NCBI GenBank assembly: GCA_024643445.1 | Contig: JAHEMX010000145.1 | Coordinates: forward strand, 1-8,018 | Origin: Desulfobulbaceae bacterium | GTDB taxonomy: Bacteria; Desulfobacterota; Desulfobulbia; Desulfobulbales; Desulfocapsaceae | Direction of reading: 5' to 3' | DNA length: 8,018 bases | Shown here: positions 1 through 7,325 of the stretch, one piece after another | Layout: every line of letters begins with the position of its first letter | Numbering within the stretch: position 1 is the first letter of the stretch | Notes under the pieces: generated by a model | What the model was told of the DNA's origin: nothing | The model's database searches: none | The model's input: only the letters and a program-made list of their open reading frames with translations | Translations under genes and position numbers: made by a program

Positions 1-1736
1 CTCAGCGCCGCATGCAGGAGATGGGTGGCGCTGTGGTTCGCTTCGGTATCCTGGCGGGATGCGGCTACCTGCAACATGACCTTACTGCCCTCGTTAAGCG
101 TGCCGTCAGTGATGAGGACCTTGTGCAGAATGATCCCATCCGCTTCCGGGGATGTGCTGGTAATAGAGCCCTTTCCATCAGTCCAACTGACGGTGCCGCT
201 GTCTCCGACCTGTCCGCCGGATTCTGCGTAGAAAGGCGTGCGATCGGCAAGAAAGCGTCCTGACTGGCCGGCCGACAGGGAAGTTGTTGGCTGCCCGGCC
301 TCATCCAGCAGTCCTTTTACGACTGCCGCAGATGAAACCTTGTCGTAACCGATAAACTCGGATCGCAGTCCCGCCTCTATCATTCGTTTGACGCCGGCTT
401 CCTTTAACTGGACGCCTTCGTCCTTGCGGGAAGCGCGGGATTGCGAGCGCTGCCTCGCCATCGCCGTCTGGAAACCGGCATCATCAAAGACGATACCCCT
501 CTCAAGAGAAATATCCCGGACAATATCAACCGGAAAACCGAAGGTATCGTAGAGTTTGAAAATAAAATCACCGCTGATCAGTGGCTCTGCCGCGCCCTGC
601 TGGCGCACAATCTCTTCGTCGAGCATCGCCAGGCCGTGTTCGAGCGTCTCACCAAAGCGTTCTTCCTCATTGCTGACCACCTTCTCCAGGAGTTCAGCCG
701 TATCTGCCAGCCGGGGATAGGCAGCAAGCATTGAATCCACTACCGCGACACAGGCCTCATGCATGAACGGTCTGCTTAAACCGAGGTTCCTGCCGAAGCG
801 GATGGCCCTGCGCATGACACGGCGCAGCACATAGCCCCGCCCTTCATTGGATGGGAGCACACCATCAGCAACCAGAAATGAAGCCGCCCTGACATGATCG
901 GCAATCACCCGCATGGCAGTATCATCGGGACTGCCGGCCCCATAGATTTTTCCCGACATTTCCTCAAGACGGCTGATGACGGGCGTGAAAAGGTCTGAAT
1001 CATAGTTGTTGAATTTGCCCTGCAAAACCGCCGCCACGCGCTCAAGTCCCATGCCGGTATCAATACTTGGTTTGGGCAGCGGCATCATCGTACCATCTTC
1101 GGAACGATTGAACTGCATGAACACCAGGTTCCAGAGTTCCAGGAAGCGATCACAATCACAGCCGAGCGCACACTCCTCTCTGCCGCAGCCGGCCGCTGGT
1201 CCCTGGTCGATATGGATCTCTGAGCAGGGGCCACAGGGACCGGTATCACCCATTGCCCAGAAATTGTCCTTCTCGCCAAGCCTAACGATTCGACCATCGG
1301 GTAATCCCTCGATTTTTTCCCACAGCCTGAAGGCTTCATCGTCATCCTTGTAGACCGAGACCCAGAGCTGATCCTGCGGAAGTGCCAGTTCCTTGGTCAA
1401 AAACTCCCAGGCATAGGCAATTGCCTGTTCCTTGAAATAGTCGCCAAAGGAAAAGTTGCCCAACATTTCAAAAAAGGTGTGATGCCGAGCGGTATAACCG
1501 ACATTTTCAAGATCGTTATGCTTCCCGCCGGCACGCATGCAGCACTGGCTGGTGACCGCCGTATCGTAGTCCCGTTTCTCCTCACCCATAAAAACCGTTT
1601 TGAACTGAACCATCCCGGCATTAGTGAACAGCAGGGTGGGGTCATTCTGGGGAACAAGTGAGGAACTTTCAACAATGGTATGACCACGATCCTTGAAGTA
1701 GTCTAAGAACCTGGCCCGAATTTCATTTCCTGTCAT
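1..1736 (-). CDS. alaS: Alanyl-tRNA synthetase, N-terminal two thirds (cut by the window edge)
   Basis: Cytoplasmic class II synthetase that charges tRNA-Ala with alanine. I translated 578 uninterrupted codons from ATG at 1734-1736; the family is usually about 870-880 residues, so about 300 C-terminal residues (rest of the editing domain and the C-Ala domain) lie outside. Landmarks seen: an N-terminus typical of AlaRS (MTGNEIRARFLDYF), LFTNAGMVQFK at about 36-46, RHHTFFEMLGNFSFGDYF at about 84-101, DTGPCGPCSEIH at about 164-175, a Cys-rich stretch at about 184-196, and SIDTGMGLERVAAVLQG at about 224-240. The editing domain has YAESGGQVGDSG at about 503-514 and the zinc-binding HxxxH (His568, His572) just before the edge. 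The start is supported by AAAAGG four bases upstream of ATG. No frameshift is seen. It is separated from the next upstream gene by 271 bp, so it probably has its own promoter. Confidence 0.97.
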   Translation of the reverse strand, partial: MTGNEIRARFLDYFKDRGHTIVESSSLVPQNDPTLLFTNAGMVQFKTVFMGEEKRDYDTAVTSQCCMRAGGKHNDLENVGYTARHHTFFEMLGNFSFGDYFKEQAIAYAWEFLTKELALPQDQLWVSVYKDDDEAFRLWEKIEGLPDGRIVRLGEKDNFWAMGDTGPCGPCSEIHIDQGPAAGCGREECALGCDCDRFLELWNLVFMQFNRSEDGTMMPLPKPSIDTGMGLERVAAVLQGKFNNYDSDLFTPVISRLEEMSGKIYGAGSPDDTAMRVIADHVRAASFLVADGVLPSNEGRGYVLRRVMRRAIRFGRNLGLSRPFMHEACVAVVDSMLAAYPRLADTAELLEKVVSNEEERFGETLEHGLAMLDEEIVRQQGAAEPLISGDFIFKLYDTFGFPVDIVRDISLERGIVFDDAGFQTAMARQRSQSRASRKDEGVQLKEAGVKRMIEAGLRSEFIGYDKVSSAAVVKGLLDEAGQPTTSLSAGQSGRFLADRTPFYAESGGQVGDSGTVSWTDGKGSITSTSPEADGIILHKVLITDGTLNEGSKVMLQVAASRQDTEANHSATHLLHAAL

Positions 1737-1759
1737 GATACCTTTTCTTCCGTGTTATC

Positions 1760-1796
1760 TGGCTACCTTGAGCCAACAGCTAATTCAAGGTACCCA
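1760..1796 (-). promoter_or_regulatory. Strong hairpin in the alaS leader, next to the ribosome binding site
   Basis: TACCTTGA (1764-1771) and TCAAGGTA (1785-1792) form a perfect 8-bp inverted repeat around a 13-nt spacer. After one C-C mismatch the pairing continues for three more base pairs (1760-1762 with 1794-1796). On the minus strand the hairpin ends 23 bases before the alaS ATG. No T-tract follows, so it is not an intrinsic terminator. Because it lies in the probable leader RNA it could affect translation, or it could be a DNA operator. AlaRS of E. coli is known to repress its own gene through a palindrome near the promoter; applying that here is inference. Confidence 0.6.
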
Positions 1797-1919
1797 CTGG
1801 TTTCAACCGTCGAGCCTTTCTGAGATGTCATCCCGGCTTATTGTCTCATCCAAAGCTGGAACACCCCCCGCCGGGCCCCCGTAACGCCGCATTCGCACTG
1901 TCTGCCCAAAAATACAAGA

Positions 1920-1948
1920 AATAACGTAATAGTAAACTATTTTGTCAA
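1920..1948 (-). promoter_or_regulatory. Candidate sigma70-type promoter for alaS
   Basis: On the minus strand a perfect -35 box TTGACA (1948-1943) is followed by a 17-base spacer and a weak -10 box GTTATT (1925-1920, 3 of 6 matches); an 18-base spacer gives TTATTT. Transcription would start near 1912, leaving a leader of about 175 nt that includes the hairpin at 1760-1796. The spacer holds a dyad, AATAGT-AA-ACTATT (1928-1941), which could be an operator. The -35 box is convincing and the -10 box is not, so the call is moderate. Confidence 0.45.
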
Positions 1949-2007
1949 ATGAAGTCCTGGTTCAAAAGAGCGAATCCGTCTTCATTCATCAGTCCTGCCG
2001 GCGTGCC

Positions 2008-2727
2008 TTAAAGGGTTGCCCAGTTTATTCCCCGGCCGGCACTGAAGAGATCGCTGAGTGAAACCACCCCGTACTTCTGCATTTTTTTCGCGAGAAAGAG
2101 AAACAGGTAGGCGGTCTGCAGGGCATCCTCCAGGGCATCATGCGCGTCAAAAAAGGGCAGGTTGAACTCAATACTCAGTGATTGCAGATTATAACTGTCC
2201 TTTGCGGAGGTGCTGTTTTCATGGTAACGGCCGAGTATCACCCGTTTGTAGATCTGCGCCATGCGCAGGGTGTCGAGACAGGAATTCGCCAGGGTACCGT
2301 TGTAGAGTTTTCTCGTAGCCGAATTGACAAATCCCATGTCGAGTCCGATAAAATGCCCGACCAGCAGATCCGTCCCGACAAAGGAGAGGAACCGCGGCAA
2401 TACCTCTTCCAGCGGCGGAACCATTTTAAGCTGTTCCGGGGTTATCTTATGAACAAGCGTGGCCTTCGTGTGATCGAGCTTTCCCGGACGAACATAGCAG
2501 TGAAAGGTATCACCGAGGTCAATCTGCAGATTCCTGATCCGAACACCGCCTATGGCTATAATTTCATCTTTTTTACTTTTGAGACCGGTAAGCTCGGTAT
2601 CAAAGACGACAAAGCTGTAATCGGCAAGCGGCCGTGATTTATCGAAGTTCTTAAAAAACGCCCTATTCCGGCTGATGACGTCATGCGGCTGCTTAATCCA
2701 GCCGATCTTTCGCAGGAGCCTGATCAT
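2008..2727 (-). CDS. DEDDh-family 3'-5' exonuclease (DnaQ / PolC epsilon-like)
   Basis: A 239-residue cytoplasmic nuclease of the DnaQ-like exonuclease superfamily, expected to remove 3' nucleotides from DNA or RNA with two metal ions. ExoI motif: FDTELTG at 42-48 with Asp43 and Glu45. ExoII: LLVGHFIGLDMGFV at 121-134 with Asp130. ExoIII: AHDALEDA at 195-202 with His196 and Asp201 (H-x4-D, the DEDDh type). All four acidic residues and the His are present, so it should be active. About 35 residues precede the nuclease fold and I do not recognise them. There is no polymerase or helicase domain. Its ATG follows the TAA of the upstream DUF294 gene with no base between and has no clear ribosome binding site, so the two are probably co-transcribed and translationally coupled. 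It is probably not the replicative epsilon subunit; the specific substrate is unknown. Confidence 0.88.
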   Translation of the reverse strand: MIRLLRKIGWIKQPHDVISRNRAFFKNFDKSRPLADYSFVVFDTELTGLKSKKDEIIAIGGVRIRNLQIDLGDTFHCYVRPGKLDHTKATLVHKITPEQLKMVPPLEEVLPRFLSFVGTDLLVGHFIGLDMGFVNSATRKLYNGTLANSCLDTLRMAQIYKRVILGRYHENSTSAKDSYNLQSLSIEFNLPFFDAHDALEDALQTAYLFLFLAKKMQKYGVVSLSDLFSAGRGINWATL

Positions 2728-4695
2728 TTAGACCACCGGAAACTGCTTTTTCAGTACATCCTGCATCTTCTCTATGACGCTGAAGGCGTCTTTGAGCATT
2801 CGTTTCTCAAGATCTGTCAGTTCCTCAGGATAAATAAAATCATCCGGCGGGATGCCGTCCTCAATCTGAGACAATTGGTGGATAACCCGCAACTGCATCT
2901 GTAACTCAAAGGCATCGACCATGGACTCATAGAGTTCCTTTGCCACCACTTTCTTGACAAGCAGCCGTTTCATCCGTCTGAGCGTGTCGGTTTTCCTGAT
3001 GCCGTGCTTCAGGCTCAGGGCCCTGGCAAAGTCGACAAAAGGCTTCAATCCCCTGTTTTTTATGTCAAGACGCTCATGGTGTTCCCCGTTCTGCTCGATA
3101 ATGACATTCTTGAAAAAGGAAAGCGGTACCTTTCTGTTGATGCAGTCACGGCCGAAATTGCGGGCAATCTGGTCGTTAAATCGGCATTGCTTGATGATAA
3201 AATCCCGCAGGTCAACGGCGAGTTGTTCGGTCCCATAGCCATGACGAAAATCAAAAAAGATCGCCGCCTTCAGCTGCTCCTCCTGTCCGGCGCCGTTGAT
3301 CCAGTATGAAAATTTTTCTTTCCAGGCAGTAAGCGGCTGACACCATTTCGGATTGCTCGCCATGGTCTCATCCTCGCAGGCCGGATATCCGCAATGGAGC
3401 AGGTGTTTCGTTGCCTGTCTGGCAAAGGCGTTGAAATAGCTCTCCGCCAGGAGTCGCTGCGAATCGTCTTTCGGATCTTCATAGACCAGGGCATTATCCT
3501 GATCGGTTTTAAACGTCTGCTCGCGGCGTCCTTCACTGCCCAGCAAAAGCCAGCAGTACCGCAGTGGAGCCGGCCCCATCTCCTGGTGCAGCAGATCCAG
3601 GATTCGCGACAACATTTTTTCATTGATCAACCCGATCATCCGGCTGATATTGCCGGCCTTGGCCCCTTCATTAATAATATTTCTGACAATCCCGCTGACT
3701 TTTTCCGCCAGGGTGTAAAGCCCCTGAAAATCTTTCTGCCCGCCTATCTCCTTGAAAAGGTAATAGGGCGAATTGCCCTGCTGGACCATGATATCATGGC
3801 TGGTTATAACGCCAATCACCCGGCTTCCCCGTTCCACGCCGAGATGATGGATACCCGTCGTCATCATCTTCAGCAGGACATCGAAGCACAGCGTTTGCGA
3901 GCCGACTGTTTTCAGGGGACTGCTCATGATAGCGGTGACCGCTTCCCGCGTATCCCGCCCTTCGGCTATCACCTTGCTCCTGAGGTCGGTATCGGTGATG
4001 ATGCCGATCATCGCCCCGGGATCTTCATCAGCATAAACGAGCAGGGAACCGATGGCCTGACGGGACATGATAGCTGCCGCTTCCCGGATTGAGGCGGAGG
4101 CGGATACCGAAAAGAGCGGCTTGGTCATATCCCCGGCGGTGGCATTGAAAAGATAGAGATCGTCAGCGCTGCGACGCGCCAGTTTGTTTTTTCGCAACTC
4201 GCTGTAGGCGGTAGCGACGATGTTGTCCGAGAAACTCTTGAGAAAGTAGTGCGCCACAACTGAATTATTCTGCACAAGATCAAGAAAGACCTCGCGCGGT
4301 ATCAGATAGCAGAAGGTATCTTCGACCGTCTCGATATTCAGGTTGGCCTTGGTGCCTCTGATTATCCCCAGGGCGCCCACGTTGGCCCCGACCCCGCGAT
4401 AGTCCTTGAGAACGGTTTGACCTTTTTCATCGGTGATAAAAGCCCTGACGCCGCCGCGCTGGATCAGGTAGAGGTGGGTAACTTCAGACTCATTAAACGT
4501 AAAAAGCCGGGTACCTTTCGGGAAAAAATCGATTCTGCAGTGGCGGGCAAGATCATACAGCTGATCATCGGCCAGGTCTTTGAACGGCATTGTCTGTCTG
4601 AGAAAAGTGACAGCGACATCAGGAGCGACGGCGTGCACACTTCCGGCGGCAGAGGGAACCGGCGGGCCTATTCTGTTTCTGGGACTGTCTACCAT
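2728..4695 (-). CDS. CNB-CBS-CBS-DUF294 nucleotidyltransferase-like signalling protein
   Basis: A 655-residue soluble multidomain protein. Domains in order: a cyclic-nucleotide-binding-like beta-barrel (about 28-150), two CBS repeats (about 190-245 and 253-308, with GIITDTDLR and GVITSHDIM as the characteristic strands), a DUF294 nucleotidyltransferase-like domain (about 335-470) and the DUF294 C-terminal helical domain (about 480-650). The DUF294 part keeps a GlnD-like active-site signature: GSEGRREQ at 386-393, then TDQDNAL at 397-403 with Asp398 and Asp400. The CBS pair would be expected to bind an adenine nucleotide. The CNB phosphate cassette is degenerate (VGALGIIRGTKANLN at 106-120, with no GEL and no RxA), so canonical cAMP binding is doubtful. 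The start has AGAGG six bases upstream. A terminator separates it from acs, and its stop abuts the exonuclease start. The biochemical reaction is not known to me; a role in acetate-linked regulation is inferred from context. Confidence 0.9.
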   Translation of the reverse strand: MVDSPRNRIGPPVPSAAGSVHAVAPDVAVTFLRQTMPFKDLADDQLYDLARHCRIDFFPKGTRLFTFNESEVTHLYLIQRGGVRAFITDEKGQTVLKDYRGVGANVGALGIIRGTKANLNIETVEDTFCYLIPREVFLDLVQNNSVVAHYFLKSFSDNIVATAYSELRKNKLARRSADDLYLFNATAGDMTKPLFSVSASASIREAAAIMSRQAIGSLLVYADEDPGAMIGIITDTDLRSKVIAEGRDTREAVTAIMSSPLKTVGSQTLCFDVLLKMMTTGIHHLGVERGSRVIGVITSHDIMVQQGNSPYYLFKEIGGQKDFQGLYTLAEKVSGIVRNIINEGAKAGNISRMIGLINEKMLSRILDLLHQEMGPAPLRYCWLLLGSEGRREQTFKTDQDNALVYEDPKDDSQRLLAESYFNAFARQATKHLLHCGYPACEDETMASNPKWCQPLTAWKEKFSYWINGAGQEEQLKAAIFFDFRHGYGTEQLAVDLRDFIIKQCRFNDQIARNFGRDCINRKVPLSFFKNVIIEQNGEHHERLDIKNRGLKPFVDFARALSLKHGIRKTDTLRRMKRLLVKKVVAKELYESMVDAFELQMQLRVIHQLSQIEDGIPPDDFIYPEELTDLEKRMLKDAFSVIEKMQDVLKKQFPVV

Positions 4696-4772
4696 GCCAT
4701 ACCTCTACAAGCACAACGAATTCACCACCATCATTTCACCGTCTTTCTATAACACACTATTTCAAAAAAAAT

Positions 4773-4809
4773 AAAAAGCGGAATCCTCTTCCTGAGGATT
4801 CCGCTTTTT
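4773..4809 (-). terminator. Rho-independent terminator after acs
   Basis: AAAAAGCGGAATCCTC (4773-4788) pairs perfectly with 4794-4809 around the 5-nt loop TTCCT: 16 bp counting the A/T ends, or 11 bp of mixed core. On the minus strand the stem runs into a T-rich tract (T5, A, T8), about 45 bases past the acs stop. On the plus strand only five Ts follow the core. It should end acs transcripts and make the DUF294-exonuclease pair a separate transcription unit. I see no clear -35/-10 pair between it and the DUF294 start at 4695. Confidence 0.93.
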
Positions 4810-4853
4810 CCCTGTCGCAAACCGACAACGGGCTGCTGTTTCCGGTCCTGCCT

Positions 4854-6842
4854 TTACTGCTCGAGAGCTTTCTTACCGGCAATCAGATCGTCAACAACCG
4901 AAGGATCAGCCAGCGTTGAGGTATCTCCGAAATCTCCAAAATCATCGGCGGCAATCTTGCGCAGAATCCGGCGCATGATTTTGCCGCTCCGGGTCTTGGG
5001 CAGCCCGGGGGCGTACTGGATGATGTCGGGCGAGGCCATCGGTCCTATCTCGGTGCGCACGTGCACACGAAGCTCACCAAGCAGATCTGCTGTTTCTTCG
5101 CTATGAGCATTGAGGGTCACATAGGCATAAATAGCCTGCCCTTTTATCGGGTGCGGCATCCCGACTACGGCAGCCTCGGCGACATCGGGATGCGAAACCA
5201 GGGCCGACTCGATTTCCGCCGTCCCGAGACGATGCCCCGATACATTGATGACGTCGTCAAGGCGGCCCATGATCCAGAAATAGCCGTCCTCATCGCAGCG
5301 TGCGCCGTCACCGGCATCATAGTAGCCGGGAAATGCTTCAAAATAAGTTGAGCGATAGCGCTCCGGATCTCCATAGATGCCCCGAAGCATTCCGGGCCAC
5401 GGCCGCCGGATGACCAGATGACCGCCTTCGTTGGTGCTTGCCAGCGCTCCTTCTTCGGTAAGAATTGCCGCATCAATCCCGGGCAGCGGCCTCGTTGCCG
5501 AACCCGGTTTCAATTCCGTCGCAAAGGGCAGCGGAGAAATCATGATACCGCCGGTCTCCGTCTGCCACCAGGTATCAACAATGGGAAGCCTGCCATGGCC
5601 GACATGAAGATGATACCACATCCATGCCTCCGGGTTGATCGGTTCACCGACAGAGCCGAGAATACGGAGCGATGATATATCACAGCGGCTCATGGGTTCG
5701 TTGCCAAAACGCATCAGGGCTCTGATTACCGTCGGCGCTGTATAAAAGATAGTGACCTTGAATTTTTCGACTATCCGCCAGAGTCGATCCGGTCCTGGAT
5801 ATGAAGGAACCCCTTCAAACATCAGTGTCGTGCCGCCGAGTCCGAGCGGCCCGTAAAGGGTATAGGTGTGTCCGGTAATCCAGCCGATATCAGCAGTGCA
5901 CCAGTGGATATCCTCATCCTTCAGGTCGAAGACCCACTGGGTAGTATGGATTGCATAGGTGAGATACCCCCCCGTGGTATGCACAACACCTTTTGGCTTT
6001 CCGGTCGATCCCGAGGTATAGAGAATAAAGAGCATATCCTCAGCCTCCATGGGTGTAGGATCGCAGAAATCTTCAATATCGTCCCGGGCCATTTCCTCAT
6101 GCCACCAGCAATCCCGACCCGGATGCATGGATACCTCATTTCCGGCACGTCGCACGACGAGACAATGGTCTATCGAGTCACATTCTTCAAGCGCTTCATC
6201 CCCATTCGGTTTCAGCGGTATCGTTTTGCCTGCGCGCTTGACCCCATCGGCGGTGACCAGGATACAGGCCTCACAATCCTGTATCCTGTTTTGCAGGCTG
6301 ACTGCCGAAAAACCGGCAAAGACGACCGAGTGAATTGCCCCAATCCGGGCACAGGCCAGCAGAACAATGGCAAGTTCAGGAATCATCGGCAGGTAGACGG
6401 CAACCCGATCACCCTTGTTGACTCCTTTGGCTTTGAGGACATTGGCACACCGGCAGACCTCTCTGTGCAACTGCTGATAGGTATACGTACGGACTTCTTC
6501 TTCAGGCTCACCCTGCCAGATAATGGCTGTTTTATCCTGCCTGCCGCTGGCAAGGTGCCGGTCCAGGCAATTGTAGGAAACATTCAGAGTTGCGCCGGAA
6601 AACCAGCGCACTTCCGGCTTATGAAGATCCGCCTCGAGAACCGTGTCCCAGGTTTTGAACCAGCTCACCAGTTCTTCCGCACGATTAGCCCAATAAGCTT
6701 CAGGGTCTGCCATCGAATCGTTATAGGCGGCCAGGTAGGTTTCAGGACTGTCCACCCAGGCCTGCTTCTGTCCTTCAGAAGGCGGCTTAAAATGGCGTTT
6801 CTCGCTCAAAAGACTGGTTATCTTATCATCAACTCCACTCAT
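4854..6842 (-). CDS. acs: Acetyl-CoA synthetase, AMP-forming
   Basis: Makes acetyl-CoA from acetate, ATP and CoA through acetyl-AMP, in the cytoplasm. The chosen start gives 662 residues, close to the usual 650. Adenylate-forming motifs seen (numbering from this start): YTSGSTGKPKG at 275-285 (ATP loop), DTWWQTETGG at 423-432 with the Trp pair of the acetate pocket, GRLDDVINVSGHRLG at 526-540 (hinge), and KTRSGKIMRR near the C-terminus with Lys621, the equivalent of the catalytic lysine that is acetylated in Salmonella Acs. The start at 6840-6842 is preferred because AGGGAG lies about seven bases before it. An ATG 15 codons upstream (6885-6887) has no ribosome binding site and would give 677 residues. 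The gene ends in a strong terminator and looks monocistronic. Propionate use is possible, but the WW signature favours acetate. Confidence 0.97.
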   Translation of the reverse strand: MSGVDDKITSLLSEKRHFKPPSEGQKQAWVDSPETYLAAYNDSMADPEAYWANRAEELVSWFKTWDTVLEADLHKPEVRWFSGATLNVSYNCLDRHLASGRQDKTAIIWQGEPEEEVRTYTYQQLHREVCRCANVLKAKGVNKGDRVAVYLPMIPELAIVLLACARIGAIHSVVFAGFSAVSLQNRIQDCEACILVTADGVKRAGKTIPLKPNGDEALEECDSIDHCLVVRRAGNEVSMHPGRDCWWHEEMARDDIEDFCDPTPMEAEDMLFILYTSGSTGKPKGVVHTTGGYLTYAIHTTQWVFDLKDEDIHWCTADIGWITGHTYTLYGPLGLGGTTLMFEGVPSYPGPDRLWRIVEKFKVTIFYTAPTVIRALMRFGNEPMSRCDISSLRILGSVGEPINPEAWMWYHLHVGHGRLPIVDTWWQTETGGIMISPLPFATELKPGSATRPLPGIDAAILTEEGALASTNEGGHLVIRRPWPGMLRGIYGDPERYRSTYFEAFPGYYDAGDGARCDEDGYFWIMGRLDDVINVSGHRLGTAEIESALVSHPDVAEAAVVGMPHPIKGQAIYAYVTLNAHSEETADLLGELRVHVRTEIGPMASPDIIQYAPGLPKTRSGKIMRRILRKIAADDFGDFGDTSTLADPSVVDDLIAGKKALEQ

Positions 6843-6981
6843 CGCGGTCTCCCTATCTCGCTCAGCAATGATTTTCTTTGCCGGCACATCTGGACAAACG
6901 GCAGGAAACGGGCTCGGTTCTTTATTCCAGCTATCCGCGCAAGATGACCTCTCTTCAGCACTGTTTCAAAGGCATCATCCT

Positions 6982-6998
6982 TATCAAAATTTCTGATA
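6982..6998. repeat. Dyad TATCA-N7-TGATA upstream of acs
   Basis: TATCA (6982-6986) and TGATA (6994-6998) form a 5-bp inverted repeat around AAATTTC, about 140 bases upstream of the acs start. It may be an operator or simply a feature of AT-rich promoter DNA. I cannot match it to a known regulator. Confidence 0.3.
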
Positions 6999-7081
6999 CA
7001 AAAACAAAACACATTTCATGCTTCTTTTCCAGCAAAAACTGAACCCGAAATTACTTGTAATAACTGCAAAAGAAGCCAACC

Positions 7082-7094
7082 CGTATAGTATACG
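7082..7094. repeat. Perfect 6-1-6 palindrome CGTATA-G-TATACG
   Basis: A 13-bp perfect inverted repeat about 240 bases upstream of the acs start. On the minus strand it also contains TATACT, a 5/6 match to a -10 box, but no -35 box lies 16-18 bases upstream of that. The size and symmetry suit a dimeric helix-turn-helix regulator. Its distance from acs suggests an activator site or an upstream promoter; this is inference. Confidence 0.4.
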
Positions 7095-7151
7095 AGTCGA
7101 GACCGCACACTTCTTAGGGAGCTTTATGATTTACCATCCTGCCGTACGCAA

Positions 7152-7165
7152 ATCACAAAAGTGAT
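7152..7165. repeat. Dyad ATCAC-AAAA-GTGAT
   Basis: A 5-bp perfect inverted repeat around four As. The half-sites face the opposite way to CRP-type TGTGA-N6-TCACA sites, so I do not assign it to that family. It could be an operator or the stem of a small RNA hairpin. Confidence 0.3.
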
Positions 7166-7172
7166 ACAGCAA

Positions 7173-7203
7173 AGCGGGTGGTATCCGCTCGCCTCGGCTG
7201 AGC
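7173..7203 (+). repeat. Two overlapping, mutually exclusive small hairpins
   Basis: AGCGG (7173-7177) can pair with CCGCT (7185-7189) around a 7-nt loop. The alternative hairpin uses GCTC (7187-7190) with GAGC (7200-7203) plus two inner pairs. They share 7187-7189, so only one can form at a time. The loop of the first contains GGTGGTAT, which loosely resembles a T-box antiterminator bulge, but no stem I, specifier or terminator is visible. Function unknown. Confidence 0.3.
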
Positions 7204-7325
7204 ATTGTTTATCATTGATGGGATTGTGCACGGCGTACAAACCGTACCCCTGTACTATTCTTACATTTTCCTGTATCTACATAATTTTATTTCAAATAGT
7301 TAGATATTCGATATAAAAATGTTCA

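Noticed and set aside
1006..1353. Open frames on both strands within 12-1687
   Set aside because: All fall inside alaS in the wrong frame or strand; the alaS frame is continuous from 1736 to the window edge.
2182..2637. Plus-strand open frame (151 codons) opposite the exonuclease
   Set aside because: Antisense shadow; the minus frame carries all DEDDh motifs.
3394..4092. Plus-strand open frame (232 codons) opposite the DUF294 gene
   Set aside because: Antisense shadow of a clearly coding frame with recognisable CBS and nucleotidyltransferase motifs; no ribosome binding site and no family resemblance.
6843..6887. Upstream start for acs giving 677 residues
   Set aside because: No ribosome binding site before that ATG, and the added 15 residues are not typical of Acs, while the ATG at 6840-6842 has AGGGAG at good spacing.
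5868..6947. Long plus-strand open frame (359 codons) opposite acs
   Set aside because: It lies almost wholly antisense to acs, its translation resembles no family I know, it has no ribosome binding site, and acs itself is unmistakable. It is a shadow of the codon bias of acs.
7065..7078. Possible sigma54 promoter for acs (TGGCTTCTTTTGCA on the minus strand)
   Set aside because: The GG and GC elements are two bases too close for a -24/-12 promoter.
7152..7165. CRP/FNR-type site
   Set aside because: The half-sites are inverted relative to TGTGA-N6-TCACA and the spacing is wrong for TTGAT-N4-ATCAA.
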